Both the position numbers and the translations under genes were made by a program. The notes beneath the pieces were generated by a model. That model was not told the origin of the DNA, did not search any database, and saw only the letters and a list, made by a program, of their open reading frames with translations. Shown in pieces: positions 1 through 8,301 of a DNA stretch of 45,148 nt (position 1 is its first letter; each line of letters opens with the position of its first letter). Origin of the DNA: Verrucomicrobiaceae bacterium. Lineage in GTDB: Bacteria > Verrucomicrobiota > Verrucomicrobiia > Verrucomicrobiales > Akkermansiaceae. The DNA is taken from positions 1 to 45,148 of the forward strand of contig JAIYDP010000369.1 in NCBI GenBank assembly GCA_027487435.1, in the 5' to 3' direction.

Positions 1-146
1 CGAGATGTTACTGGGTTTGCTGGTATTTGACACATCAAGAAAATAGCAAAACCAATTTAATAATAAAGAAAACTTAACAAAAATCTGATGCGTGATTGCT
101 TAACTTGACGCGTATGCCTCACGCCGCTTAGCTTTGCCGTGAAGAG
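1..146. other. Left-edge intergenic region
   Basis: AT-rich sequence before the first gene. I see no coding region and no convincing promoter pair. TTGACA-like hexamers lie at 27-32 and 105-110, but neither has a good -10 element at the right distance. Confidence 0.4.
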
Positions 147-2006
147 GTGAAAGAACCGAGCAGTGATTCAGTATCCATGGGCATGCAAAATTTTTGTCCG
201 AAAACAAACATTCATCGCCTCTGCCTGTGGTATCTGCTCAGCTTCTTCTTCGTCTCGGCTCTAAGCGGCGAGCCTAACAAAACCGCCCCAAGACCCAAGC
301 TCCAGATCATCAACGGCAGCAAGGAAACCATCGACATTGTTTGGTTAAAGTCGGCAACCGAGCGTGTGCCGAATGGATCTGTTTCGCCTGGCGAGGATTT
401 TGTTTTTACCACCACTCTCGGTAATCGTTTTTCCCTCATCGGCAGAGAAACAAAGACCACGATGCAGGTTGCTAGCGAAGTCCTGGTGCAAGGCTTTCGC
501 TATGATCCGCCCAGCTCCATGGGGGTGCCGGCATTTTATACCCAATTGGTCAGCGCCAAAGGCTTCCCCATCGTTGCATCGGCAAAGGTCAGTCCCTACG
601 CCTTGAAAGAAGCGGAATACCTTGTCAACATGATGCTTGCCAATCGGCCAGATGTGCTCCAAGCCATGGTCAAAAGCGGTGCACGCATGTGCATCATGGC
701 ACATGACGAATACACCACCGACTTACCAGAATTCCAACGTCTCGCCAATCATCGCGATGATGAACTTCCGGACATCGAAGCAAAAGATTTCTGGGATGCC
801 CGTGCACGTGGACTCGGCGGCAGCGAACTAGATCCCTACTGTTCCGTCGCCGAAGAAAACGTCCTCGGTTTCAAAAATGACCCTTACGAAACGGAGTGCA
901 TTTTGATCCATGAATTTGCCCACAACATCCATTTGCGCGGCATGCTCAACGTCGATCCCACCTTCGATTCTCGTTTGCAAAAAACCTACGAGGCCGCGAT
1001 GCAGTCTGGGCTTTGGAAAGGCAAATACGCTTCCGTCAATCGCCACGAATATTTTGCCGAAGGCGTGCAATCCTGGTTCGACAACAACCGCGTCAATGAT
1101 CACGATCACAATCACGTGGACACCCGCGTGGAACTCCTCGCTTATGACCCAGGCTTGGCAGCCATGTGCCGTGAGGTCTTTGGCGATACCGAGCTGAGAT
1201 ACACCAAGCCAGCCACACGCATTCAAGGCCACATGGCGGGATACGATCCAGAAAAATCACCCGCCTTCGCTTGGCCACCACGTTTGGAAAACGTCAAAAT
1301 ACTCATCCGCGAGGTAGCCAAGAAACGCGACAAAAAAGCCAACGGCGGCATCGAGCGCGAAGTGCGAAACATTTCTGGCTGGAACGTTCACATCAACAAA
1401 GTGCTGCTAGAAAAAGAAAACAAAGACACCGAGAACGCCATGGTTTTGCTGAAAAAAATGTTAGATGAAATCATCCTCGACGTCCCGAAAGCCGCCGTGG
1501 ACGAGATGAAAAAAGTCCCCTTTTATGTCAATCCCGCCTACGCGAAAAACTCCAGCGGTGCCGAGTTCCATCCCGGTGCCGATTGGCTGCGCGAAAATGG
1601 ACGTGACCCGATCATGGTCGAATGCATCGAATTTTCTGGTGTTGCTGACTTTGAACAAGAAATGAAACGCATGCCCAACTTCGCCTTGCACGAATTAGCA
1701 CACGCCTACCATTTCCGCTTTTTACCAAAAGGCTACGACAATCCAGACATCAATGCCGCCTACGCAAGAGCCAAAAAAAGCGGTACCTACGAACGCGTCG
1801 AGCGCTCACGCGGCGATGGTTCGCCGAACACCTTCGAACCAGCCTACGGCATATCGAACGCTATGGAATACTTCGCCGAAACCACCGAAGCCTACTTCAC
1901 TCGCAATGACTTTTACCCCTTCAATCGCGAGCAACTCAAAGCCCACGACCCCGAAATGTTTGCCCTGCTAGAAAAACTCTGGGGCATTGCTGTAGAGAAG
2001 AAGTAA
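147..2006 (+). CDS. Secreted protein with two tandem zincin-like (HExxH) domains
   Basis: About 619 residues from a GTG start. ATG codons at 177 and 183 give a shorter, more typical signal peptide (hydrophobic stretch about residues 26-40), so the start is uncertain and export is likely. Residues 50-100 look like a small beta domain with faint resemblance to the VHL beta domain (asparagine, a tryptophan after a V-x-V strand, a PG turn). Two metalloprotease-like modules follow. The first has HEFAH at 255-259 and EYFAE at 301-305; the second has HELAH at 515-519 and EYFAE at 574-578. HExxH plus a downstream glutamate is the gluzincin pattern, so both modules keep putative zinc ligands. Both end with a D-P-x-(L/M) stretch, which suggests internal duplication. 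The substrate is unknown. The gene stands alone, 60 bases before the NAD operon. Confidence 0.72.
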   Translation: MKEPSSDSVSMGMQNFCPKTNIHRLCLWYLLSFFFVSALSGEPNKTAPRPKLQIINGSKETIDIVWLKSATERVPNGSVSPGEDFVFTTTLGNRFSLIGRETKTTMQVASEVLVQGFRYDPPSSMGVPAFYTQLVSAKGFPIVASAKVSPYALKEAEYLVNMMLANRPDVLQAMVKSGARMCIMAHDEYTTDLPEFQRLANHRDDELPDIEAKDFWDARARGLGGSELDPYCSVAEENVLGFKNDPYETECILIHEFAHNIHLRGMLNVDPTFDSRLQKTYEAAMQSGLWKGKYASVNRHEYFAEGVQSWFDNNRVNDHDHNHVDTRVELLAYDPGLAAMCREVFGDTELRYTKPATRIQGHMAGYDPEKSPAFAWPPRLENVKILIREVAKKRDKKANGGIEREVRNISGWNVHINKVLLEKENKDTENAMVLLKKMLDEIILDVPKAAVDEMKKVPFYVNPAYAKNSSGAEFHPGADWLRENGRDPIMVECIEFSGVADFEQEMKRMPNFALHELAHAYHFRFLPKGYDNPDINAAYARAKKSGTYERVERSRGDGSPNTFEPAYGISNAMEYFAETTEAYFTRNDFYPFNREQLKAHDPEMFALLEKLWGIAVEKK

Positions 2007-2055
2007 GCTTGATTTTTCCCATCGCCTATCTTGATACACAGAGTGAAGAAATAAT

Positions 2056-2076
2056 GTTTTGACATAGTGTCAAAAC
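2056..2076 (+). promoter_or_regulatory. Palindromic operator overlapping the nrtR start codon
   Basis: Perfect inverted repeat: arm GTTTTGACA (2056-2064), spacer TAG, arm TGTCAAAAC (2068-2076). The GTG start of the regulator gene (2067-2069) lies at its centre, so bound protein would block initiation. A -35-like TTGATA sits at 2031-2036, but the possible -10 is poor. Autoregulation by the Nudix regulator that follows is inferred from position and symmetry; I have not matched it to a published NrtR motif. Confidence 0.65.
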
Positions 2077-2780
2077 AACACTATCAGTTGCGCGTGCCTT
2101 TCACTTACGAATATCCTCGTCCTGCCCTGACAGTTGATTGTGCCGTCTTTGGCTTTGATGGCGCTGGCCTGAAAATTTTGCTTATTCGACGGGGCTTGGA
2201 GCCTTTTTTTGGCTCGTGGGCGTTGCCCGGCGGCTTTGTGCAGATCGATGAAGATTTGGATGCCGCCGCGCGGCGCGAATTGATGGAGGAAACGCATCTG
2301 CAACATGTCTTTCTGGAACAACTCTTCACCATAGGCACGCCAGATCGCGATCCGCGGGGGCGTGTGGTCAGTGTTACCTACTACGCTCTCGTTCGGCCAG
2401 ATCAACATCCGGCTACGGGCGATACCGATGCCGCTGAGGCGGCTTGGTATGCGGTCGATCAACTGCCCCCGCTCGCCTTCGATCACGCCGAGATTTTGGA
2501 AATGGCACTCACTCGCTTGCGCGGAAAGATTCGCTATCAGCCCATCGGTTTTGAGTTGTTGCCGAAAAAATTCACCCTCACTCAGATTCAGGAACTTTAC
2601 GAAGCCATCATCGGACGCAGCATCGACAAACGCAATTTCCGCAAAAAACTCCTCGCCTTTGATTTCGTCGTGCCCACCGAAGAATACTCATTGGGCGCAC
2701 ATCGACCAGCGCGACTGCATCGCTTTGACCGTCGCCGCTACGACGCCCTCGCCCGCAAGGGTTTCCATTTCGAATTATAG
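2067..2780 (+). CDS. nrtR: NrtR-type Nudix transcriptional regulator of NAD metabolism
   Basis: 237 residues with the NrtR architecture: an N-terminal Nudix domain (about 15-145, opening with YPRPALTVDC) and a C-terminal winged-helix DNA-binding domain (about 150-237, with the FTLTQIQELYEAIIGR-like segment). NrtR proteins repress NAD biosynthesis and salvage genes and respond to ADP-ribose. The Nudix box (about 55-78) is nearly canonical: glycine 56, glutamate 62, arginine-glutamate 70-71 and the glutamate pair 74-75 are present, and only the late glycine is replaced by histidine. Hydrolase activity may therefore survive, unlike in many NrtR proteins. GTG is the only sensible start because a stop codon lies just upstream. 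pncB begins 45 bases downstream. Confidence 0.88.
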   Translation: MSKQHYQLRVPFTYEYPRPALTVDCAVFGFDGAGLKILLIRRGLEPFFGSWALPGGFVQIDEDLDAAARRELMEETHLQHVFLEQLFTIGTPDRDPRGRVVSVTYYALVRPDQHPATGDTDAAEAAWYAVDQLPPLAFDHAEILEMALTRLRGKIRYQPIGFELLPKKFTLTQIQELYEAIIGRSIDKRNFRKKLLAFDFVVPTEEYSLGAHRPARLHRFDRRRYDALARKGFHFEL

Positions 2781-2825
2781 CCCCCCTAAAAATTTCAGCT
2801 TTTCCGTTTCTCCGCATTTACTCCC

Positions 2826-4289
2826 ATGTCCTCACCTCTCCAAACCGATCTCTATCAACTCACTATGGCCGCCGCCTATTTCGAAGCGGGCAAGGCCGAT
2901 CAGGAAAGCGTCTTCCACCTCTTCTTCCGCCGCCTGCCATTCAAGGGCGGCTATGCTATCGCGGCAGGCCTTGGTCCGGCGCTCGAATGGCTGCGCGACT
3001 TCCGTTTCGCCACTGAAGAAATCGATTACCTATCGAGCTTGCGGACAAAAAATGGCCACACCTTGTTCAAGGACGCCTTCCTGGAGTATCTCGGCAATCT
3101 GCGTCTCGCTCTCGACATCGATGCCATCCCCGAAGGCAATGCCGTCTTTTCCCACGAGCCCTTGCTGCGCGTGCAAGGGCCGATCCTCCACGCCCAATTG
3201 GCCGAAACAGCCCTGCTCAACATTATCAATTTCCAAACTCTCATCGCCACCAAAGCCGCCCGCATTTGCCATGCCGCCGGTGATGCTGACTTTCTCGAAT
3301 TCGGCTATCGCCGCGCCCAAGGCCCGGATGGCGGATTGAGCGCAAGCCGTGCCGCATGGATCGGCGGATGCGCTGCTACGTCGCATGTTCTCGCGGGAAA
3401 AATGTTCGGCATTCCCGTGCGCGGCACTCACGCCCATTCGTGGGTCATGTCGTTCGATGAGGAACAAGAAGCCTTCGATGCTTACGCCAATGCCATGCCT
3501 GACAACTCCACACTGCTCGTCGATACCTACGACACACTGACCGGCGTGAAATGCGCGATCCAAACCGCCCAGCGTCTCCGCGCCCGTGGCCACGAACTCA
3601 GCGGCATCCGCCTCGACTCTGGCGACCTCGCCTACCTCAGCATCGAAGCGCGCAAGATGCTGGATGCCGCAGGGTTTCCGAAAGTCTCCATCGTCGCAAG
3701 CAATGATTTGGACGAACACCTCATCGAAAGCCTCCACCATCAGGGTGCGAAAATCGATGTCTGGGGTGTCGGCACGAATCTCGTCACCGCCGCCGATCAA
3801 CCCGCCCTCGGCGGCGTTTACAAACTCGCCGCCCTACTCCGTGATGATGGCTCATGGCAACCGCGTGTGAAACTCAGCGAGCAACGCGCGAAAAGCTTCA
3901 TCCCCGGTCGATTGCAAGTCCGCCGTTTCCTCCACGAAGGCGAAATGATCGGCGATGCCATCTATGACATTGATCATCCTTTCCCCCAAGAAATCACCCT
4001 CGTCGATCCCGACGAACCGCTGCGCCGAAAATCGATTCCTGCTGACACCCCATTCATCGATCTCCTCCAGCCCGTCATGAAATACGGCAAGCTGTTAGAT
4101 GAAATCGAAGCCCCCACCATCGCCAGAAAACGTTGCAAAGAAAAACTCAAGCAACTCGACTCCAGCACCCTCCGCCTCGCCAATCCCCATCGCTACCCCG
4201 CCGGCATGGAACTCACCCTCCACGAGCAGCGCGAACAACTCATCAACACTCACCAAACTTCAACTTATGGATCAGAAAAAAATCAGTAA
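2826..4289 (+). CDS. pncB: Nicotinate phosphoribosyltransferase
   Basis: 487 residues, normal for the long bacterial form of this enzyme. It converts nicotinate, PRPP and ATP to nicotinate mononucleotide, the entry step of the Preiss-Handler pathway, in the cytoplasm. The family's opening motif LQTDLYQLTMAAAYF is present (residues 5-19), as are the phosphoribosyl-binding region (IRLDSGDLAYLS) and the VWGVGTNLVTA segment near residues 311-321. It lies between its likely regulator and kptA; its last 23 bases overlap the kptA start, which suggests coupled translation. Substrate supply fits pncA at the end of the same operon. Confidence 0.95.
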   Translation: MSSPLQTDLYQLTMAAAYFEAGKADQESVFHLFFRRLPFKGGYAIAAGLGPALEWLRDFRFATEEIDYLSSLRTKNGHTLFKDAFLEYLGNLRLALDIDAIPEGNAVFSHEPLLRVQGPILHAQLAETALLNIINFQTLIATKAARICHAAGDADFLEFGYRRAQGPDGGLSASRAAWIGGCAATSHVLAGKMFGIPVRGTHAHSWVMSFDEEQEAFDAYANAMPDNSTLLVDTYDTLTGVKCAIQTAQRLRARGHELSGIRLDSGDLAYLSIEARKMLDAAGFPKVSIVASNDLDEHLIESLHHQGAKIDVWGVGTNLVTAADQPALGGVYKLAALLRDDGSWQPRVKLSEQRAKSFIPGRLQVRRFLHEGEMIGDAIYDIDHPFPQEITLVDPDEPLRRKSIPADTPFIDLLQPVMKYGKLLDEIEAPTIARKRCKEKLKQLDSSTLRLANPHRYPAGMELTLHEQREQLINTHQTSTYGSEKNQ

Positions 4290-5313
4290 ATTTCTCAGCC
4301 TCGTCTTGCGCCACGATCCGGCCAGCATCGGCATCCATCTTGATGATCAAGGCTGGACGGACAGCTCGGCTTTGATCGAGGCAGCAAAACGCAAGGGCGT
4401 TGTGTTCGACATGGATCTGTTAGAGCAAGTCGTCCTGAACAATGACAAGCAGCGCTTCGCTCTGAGCCCCGACAAAACCCGTATCAGGGCGAATCAGGGC
4501 CACTCGGTAAGTGTCGAATTGAATCTGGAGAAACGCACACCACCGCGACATTTGTTTCACGGCACCGTAGCTAAATTCATCGGCTCGATCCTTGAAAAGG
4601 GTCTTGAGAAAGACCAGCGTCATGATGTGCATCTCAGCGCGGACATAGATACCGCCCTCAAAGTCGGTGAGCGTCGCGGCAAGCCCGTGATCCTCATGAT
4701 TCAGGCACTCGAAATGCACGAAGCCGGCCATGAATTTCATTGTTCGGACAATGGGGTTTGGCTTGTCGATCACGTGCCCAGCAGTTTCATCCGTTTTGAT
4801 GTCAAAACCACCGTTCTTTACCGCCCGCTTGGGCCGGAGGAACTGCAATTGATCGAGGCGAGTGCTTGGACCGCATTTCCCCCTCGATTGCCTGAGCAGC
4901 CGATATTCTATCCGGTTACCAACGAACCTTATGCCATCCAGATCGCCCGTGATTGGAATGTGAAAGCATCAGGTTCTGGTTTCGTTACCAGGTTTCATGT
5001 GGACTCCGCATTTTTGTCCAAATACCCCGTCGAAAAAGTAGGTGGTCAGCAACATACCGAGCATTGGATTCCTGCTGAGGAGTTGGAAGAGTTCAATCGT
5101 CACATCCTTGGCCTCATCATCGTCACCCGCACCTACCCCGAGCGTGTCCATGAATCCAATGATGACCAGGATTCCACATCGGCAATCAGAAAAGAGAATA
5201 TCACTAAGGAGGTGACTCTAGGCTTCGAAGCTCTGGATCGCAGCGAATTTTCCACGCGGACATTTGCTGAGATTTTTGACGAGGTAAAGGCAGAGTCCAA
5301 CATTCCTTCTTAA
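4267..5313 (+). CDS. kptA: RNA 2'-phosphotransferase (KptA/Tpt1) fused to an ADP-ribosylation/crystallin-J1-like domain
   Basis: 348 residues starting at an ATG inside the end of pncB; the open frame further upstream is a shadow of pncB. Residues 1-180 are a complete KptA, which transfers the 2'-phosphate of RNA to NAD, giving ADP-ribose 1'',2''-cyclic phosphate and nicotinamide. Visible motifs are SKFLSLVLRHDP (7-18), QGHS (77-80), LFHGT (96-100), RHDVHLS (118-124) and NGVWL (162-166), so the catalytic arginine and histidine positions are kept. Residues about 183-292 form a second domain with LYRPLG, AFPPRLPEQPIFYPV and HTEHWIPAEELEEFN. It resembles the small stand-alone proteins usually labelled ADP-ribosylation/crystallin J1. 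KptA alone is about 180 residues, so this is a fusion. The last 55 residues are unrecognised. Confidence 0.9.
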   Translation: MDQKKISKFLSLVLRHDPASIGIHLDDQGWTDSSALIEAAKRKGVVFDMDLLEQVVLNNDKQRFALSPDKTRIRANQGHSVSVELNLEKRTPPRHLFHGTVAKFIGSILEKGLEKDQRHDVHLSADIDTALKVGERRGKPVILMIQALEMHEAGHEFHCSDNGVWLVDHVPSSFIRFDVKTTVLYRPLGPEELQLIEASAWTAFPPRLPEQPIFYPVTNEPYAIQIARDWNVKASGSGFVTRFHVDSAFLSKYPVEKVGGQQHTEHWIPAEELEEFNRHILGLIIVTRTYPERVHESNDDQDSTSAIRKENITKEVTLGFEALDRSEFSTRTFAEIFDEVKAESNIPS

Positions 5314-5327
5314 CTCCATATACCCCA

Positions 5328-6344
5328 GTGAAACCACCCACCACATCCTGCCTGTTAGGCGGTGCCCTTGGAGACTCAGTAGGTCTCCCCTCGGAAGGCA
5401 TTAACGCCCGCCGAATCGCCCGCCTGCGTCCCGGCCCTTTGCGTCAGTCGCTCGTTTTTGGCAGGGGCATGGTCAGCGATGATACCGAACACGCGGTCAT
5501 GACTTTGCTAGGTCTCCACGAGTCCGAAGGTGATGTGGAGCGTTTTGCCAAATGCCTCGCCCGTCGTCTGCGCTGGTGGTTGGCCTCGGTTCCGGCAGGG
5601 ATCGGATTGGCGACGGCGCGTTCGATCTTCAAGTTGTGGCTCGGGTTTCATCCGGCATCAAGTGGTGTGTTTTCTGCAGGAAATGGGCCGCTAATGCGTG
5701 CACCGATCATCGGCGTCTGGTTTGCCGATGACCTCGCGAAACGTGAATCGTTCATCCGAGTTTCCACCGCCATCACTCATCGCGATCCCCGCGCTTTGGA
5801 AGCTGCGTTGATCATCGCTGAGGCCACAGCCATCGCCGCCACTTCCTCGGAGGCTTGGGTAACCATCATCAATCAACTCGAGCGATACGTCGAAAGTGCG
5901 GAAATGAAAGAGCGTTTCGCCAAACTTCGAACTCACTTACGCGATCAAAGCAGTGTAAGCGATTTCGCAGATTCATTTTCGCGGAAAAAAGGATTCGTCT
6001 CCGGCTTTGCGCCCGACACAGCCGCCGTCTCACTCTACGCTTGGCTGAGGCATCGTGGGAATTTTCGAGCAACGGTGGAATCCGTCATCCTAGCCGGAGG
6101 CGATACCGACACCGTGGCTTTTGTGGCCGGTTCACTCGCCGGCGCCGAATGCGGCATGGATGGGCTCGAAGCCTCGTGGCTCAACAAACTCAAGGACTGG
6201 CCGCTGAATCTCACATTCTTGAAAAACGCCGCACAACATCCTACGGCGAATTTCCCCCAATGGCCTCTGCTCCTCTTTCGCAATTTCGTATTTCTCATCA
6301 TCGTTCTAACCCACGGTTTTCGCCGCCTTTTACCACCTTACTGA
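5328..6344 (+). CDS. ADP-ribosylglycohydrolase family protein
   Basis: 338 residues from a GTG start, 14 bases after kptA. The family (DraG/ARH) removes ADP-ribose from proteins or small ADP-ribosyl compounds with a two-metal centre. The hallmarks are present: GGALGDSVGLP (11-21), SDDTEH (50-55), GNGPLMR (119-124) and GGDTDT (257-262), the last supplying metal-binding aspartates. The C-terminal 25 residues (about 313-337) are strongly hydrophobic and then basic, unusual for the soluble family; they could be a membrane anchor or a buried helix. With KptA immediately upstream, the substrate may be an ADP-ribosyl product of RNA repair, but that is inference; protein de-ADP-ribosylation is the alternative. 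Confidence 0.87.
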   Translation: MKPPTTSCLLGGALGDSVGLPSEGINARRIARLRPGPLRQSLVFGRGMVSDDTEHAVMTLLGLHESEGDVERFAKCLARRLRWWLASVPAGIGLATARSIFKLWLGFHPASSGVFSAGNGPLMRAPIIGVWFADDLAKRESFIRVSTAITHRDPRALEAALIIAEATAIAATSSEAWVTIINQLERYVESAEMKERFAKLRTHLRDQSSVSDFADSFSRKKGFVSGFAPDTAAVSLYAWLRHRGNFRATVESVILAGGDTDTVAFVAGSLAGAECGMDGLEASWLNKLKDWPLNLTFLKNAAQHPTANFPQWPLLLFRNFVFLIIVLTHGFRRLLPPY

Positions 6345-6354
6345 AATCAAGCCC

Positions 6355-8301
6355 ATGTCCCGTATCAAAGCCGCCGTCGTTGCATTGAACCAAACTCCTC
6401 TCGATTGGGAAGGAAACATCACTCGCATCCGCACCGCACTTACCAGCGCACGCAGAGAAGGTGCAGAACTCGTCTGCCTGCCCGAGCTTTGCCTCACCGG
6501 CTATGGCTGCGAGGACGCCTTCTTCGCGCCCGATACCTGCGCCCGCGCGTGGTCAGCACTGATGGATTTACTCCCGCAAACGATCGGCATGGTGGTTGCA
6601 TTCGGGCTGCCTGTTTGTCACCAGCACGCGCTTTACAACTGCGCCGCTCTCGTCGTGGAAGGCCAGCTCGTCGGACTCGTAGCCAAACAAAACCTCGCGG
6701 GCGATGGCATCCACTACGAACCTCGTTGGTTCAAAGCATGGCCTGCCGCTGTGGCGGATGTTTTTCTCGCACCCGATGGATCTGAAATTCCCATCGGCGA
6801 TCTGCTCTTCGACATAAGCGGGCTGCGTATCGGTTTTGAAATCTGCGAAGACGCATGGGTTGCCGGTCGCCCCGGAGGACGACTCTCCACACGCGCCGCC
6901 GATGTGATCCTGAACCCCAGCGCCAGCCACTTTGCCTTCGGGAAAGCAGAAATCCGCCGCCGCTTCGTTGCGGAGGGATCGCGCTCATTCGGGGTGGCTT
7001 ACCTTTATGCAAACATGCTCGGAAATGAGGCTGGCCGCGTCATCTACGATGGACAACTTCTCATCGCCCAACGCGGCGAGATCATCGCCGAGAGCGAACG
7101 CTTCTCGTTTCAAGACACCCGCATTCTGACCGCCTTAATCGACCCACAGGCTGGACGCGTTGCAAAATCCCGCCTCGCCAGCCATCGCCCTGCGCTACCA
7201 GCCACCGCCGATCTCGGCTTGGTGAAAACCTATTTCCCATGGCAAAAGCAAGCCGCTGATTTCAGCCAGCAGCCAATCCTTACTCCGCTTTCCAAGGAAG
7301 AAGAATTCACCCGCGCCGTCGCACTGGGTCTCTTCGATTACCTACGCAAAAGCCACTCCAGTGGCTACGTGGTCTCGCTCAGTGGCGGGGCTGACTCTGC
7401 CGCCGTCGCCTGCCTCGTGCGTCTCATGCGCGATCTCGCCGTCGCCGAACTCGGAGCTGAGACAGGAGGAAAACTGTTTTCCACCGACATGAAAACCCTG
7501 CTGCTCACCGCCTACCAAGCCACCGAAAACAGCGGCGAAACCACACGCCATGCAGCCCAACACCTTGCTGCCGCGCTAGGTGCCACACATCACGATCTCG
7601 ATCTAACAGAAGTCCACCGCGCCTACCTAGCCCTCATTTCCCAAGCACAAGGCGCCGCTCTGAACTGGAGCGAGCACGACATCACACTGCAAAACATCCA
7701 GGCACGAGTCCGCGCACCGAGCATCTGGATGTTTGCCAACCTGCGCAACGCCCTGCTGATCACCACCAGCAACCGCAGTGAAGCAGCCGTCGGCTACGCG
7801 ACCATGGACGGCGATACCGCAGGTGGGCTGGCGCCCGTTTCCGGTATCGACAAAGCATTCCTCCGGCACTGGCTGCGCTGGCTCGAAACCACCGGCCCGA
7901 GCATCGGTGGACAACTTTGTCCCATTCCCGAACTCTGCGTCGTCAACCAGCAAACTCCCACCGCCGAGCTGCGTCCGCAGGATTGCCACCAAACCGACGA
8001 AGACGATCTCATGCCTTACGACGTGTTGGATTTCATCGAACGCGCCGCCATCCGCGACCACCAAAGCCCAGCCGAAATCCTCGAAATGTTGGAAGCTCGC
8101 TTCCCACAAACCCGCAGCACCGACCACCTCCGCTGGACGCGCCGCTTCTTCACCCTCTGGAGTCGCAACCAATGGAAACGCGAACGCTACGCGCCCGGCT
8201 TCCACCTCGACGACGAAAACCTCGACCCCAAAACCTGGTGCCGCTGGCCCATCCTCAGCGGCGGATTTTCCACAGAACTCAACCAACTCGATTTAAAATG
8301 A
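6355..8301 (+). CDS. nadE: Glutamine-dependent NAD(+) synthetase
   Basis: 648 residues, the two-domain glutamine-hydrolysing form. The N-terminal nitrilase-type glutaminase has the catalytic triad glutamate 44, lysine 111 and cysteine 164. The C-terminal synthetase has the ATP pyrophosphatase loop SGGADS at 343-348 and the SNRSE segment used in substrate binding. It amidates nicotinate adenine dinucleotide to NAD, with ammonia channelled from glutamine. It starts 10 bases after the glycohydrolase gene and its stop overlaps the pncA start in an ATGA. It is the last step of the salvage route whose first steps are PncA and PncB; NadD is not in the window. Confidence 0.96.
   Translation: MSRIKAAVVALNQTPLDWEGNITRIRTALTSARREGAELVCLPELCLTGYGCEDAFFAPDTCARAWSALMDLLPQTIGMVVAFGLPVCHQHALYNCAALVVEGQLVGLVAKQNLAGDGIHYEPRWFKAWPAAVADVFLAPDGSEIPIGDLLFDISGLRIGFEICEDAWVAGRPGGRLSTRAADVILNPSASHFAFGKAEIRRRFVAEGSRSFGVAYLYANMLGNEAGRVIYDGQLLIAQRGEIIAESERFSFQDTRILTALIDPQAGRVAKSRLASHRPALPATADLGLVKTYFPWQKQAADFSQQPILTPLSKEEEFTRAVALGLFDYLRKSHSSGYVVSLSGGADSAAVACLVRLMRDLAVAELGAETGGKLFSTDMKTLLLTAYQATENSGETTRHAAQHLAAALGATHHDLDLTEVHRAYLALISQAQGAALNWSEHDITLQNIQARVRAPSIWMFANLRNALLITTSNRSEAAVGYATMDGDTAGGLAPVSGIDKAFLRHWLRWLETTGPSIGGQLCPIPELCVVNQQTPTAELRPQDCHQTDEDDLMPYDVLDFIERAAIRDHQSPAEILEMLEARFPQTRSTDHLRWTRRFFTLWSRNQWKRERYAPGFHLDDENLDPKTWCRWPILSGGFSTELNQLDLK

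Noticed and set aside
3030..3800. Long minus-strand open frame of 256 codons inside pncB
   Set aside because: A shadow of pncB on the opposite strand, with no domain.
4099..4266. Open frame giving KptA 56 extra N-terminal residues
   Set aside because: It is the shadow of the end of pncB, low-complexity and without KptA character. The ATG at 4267 gives the standard KptA opening.
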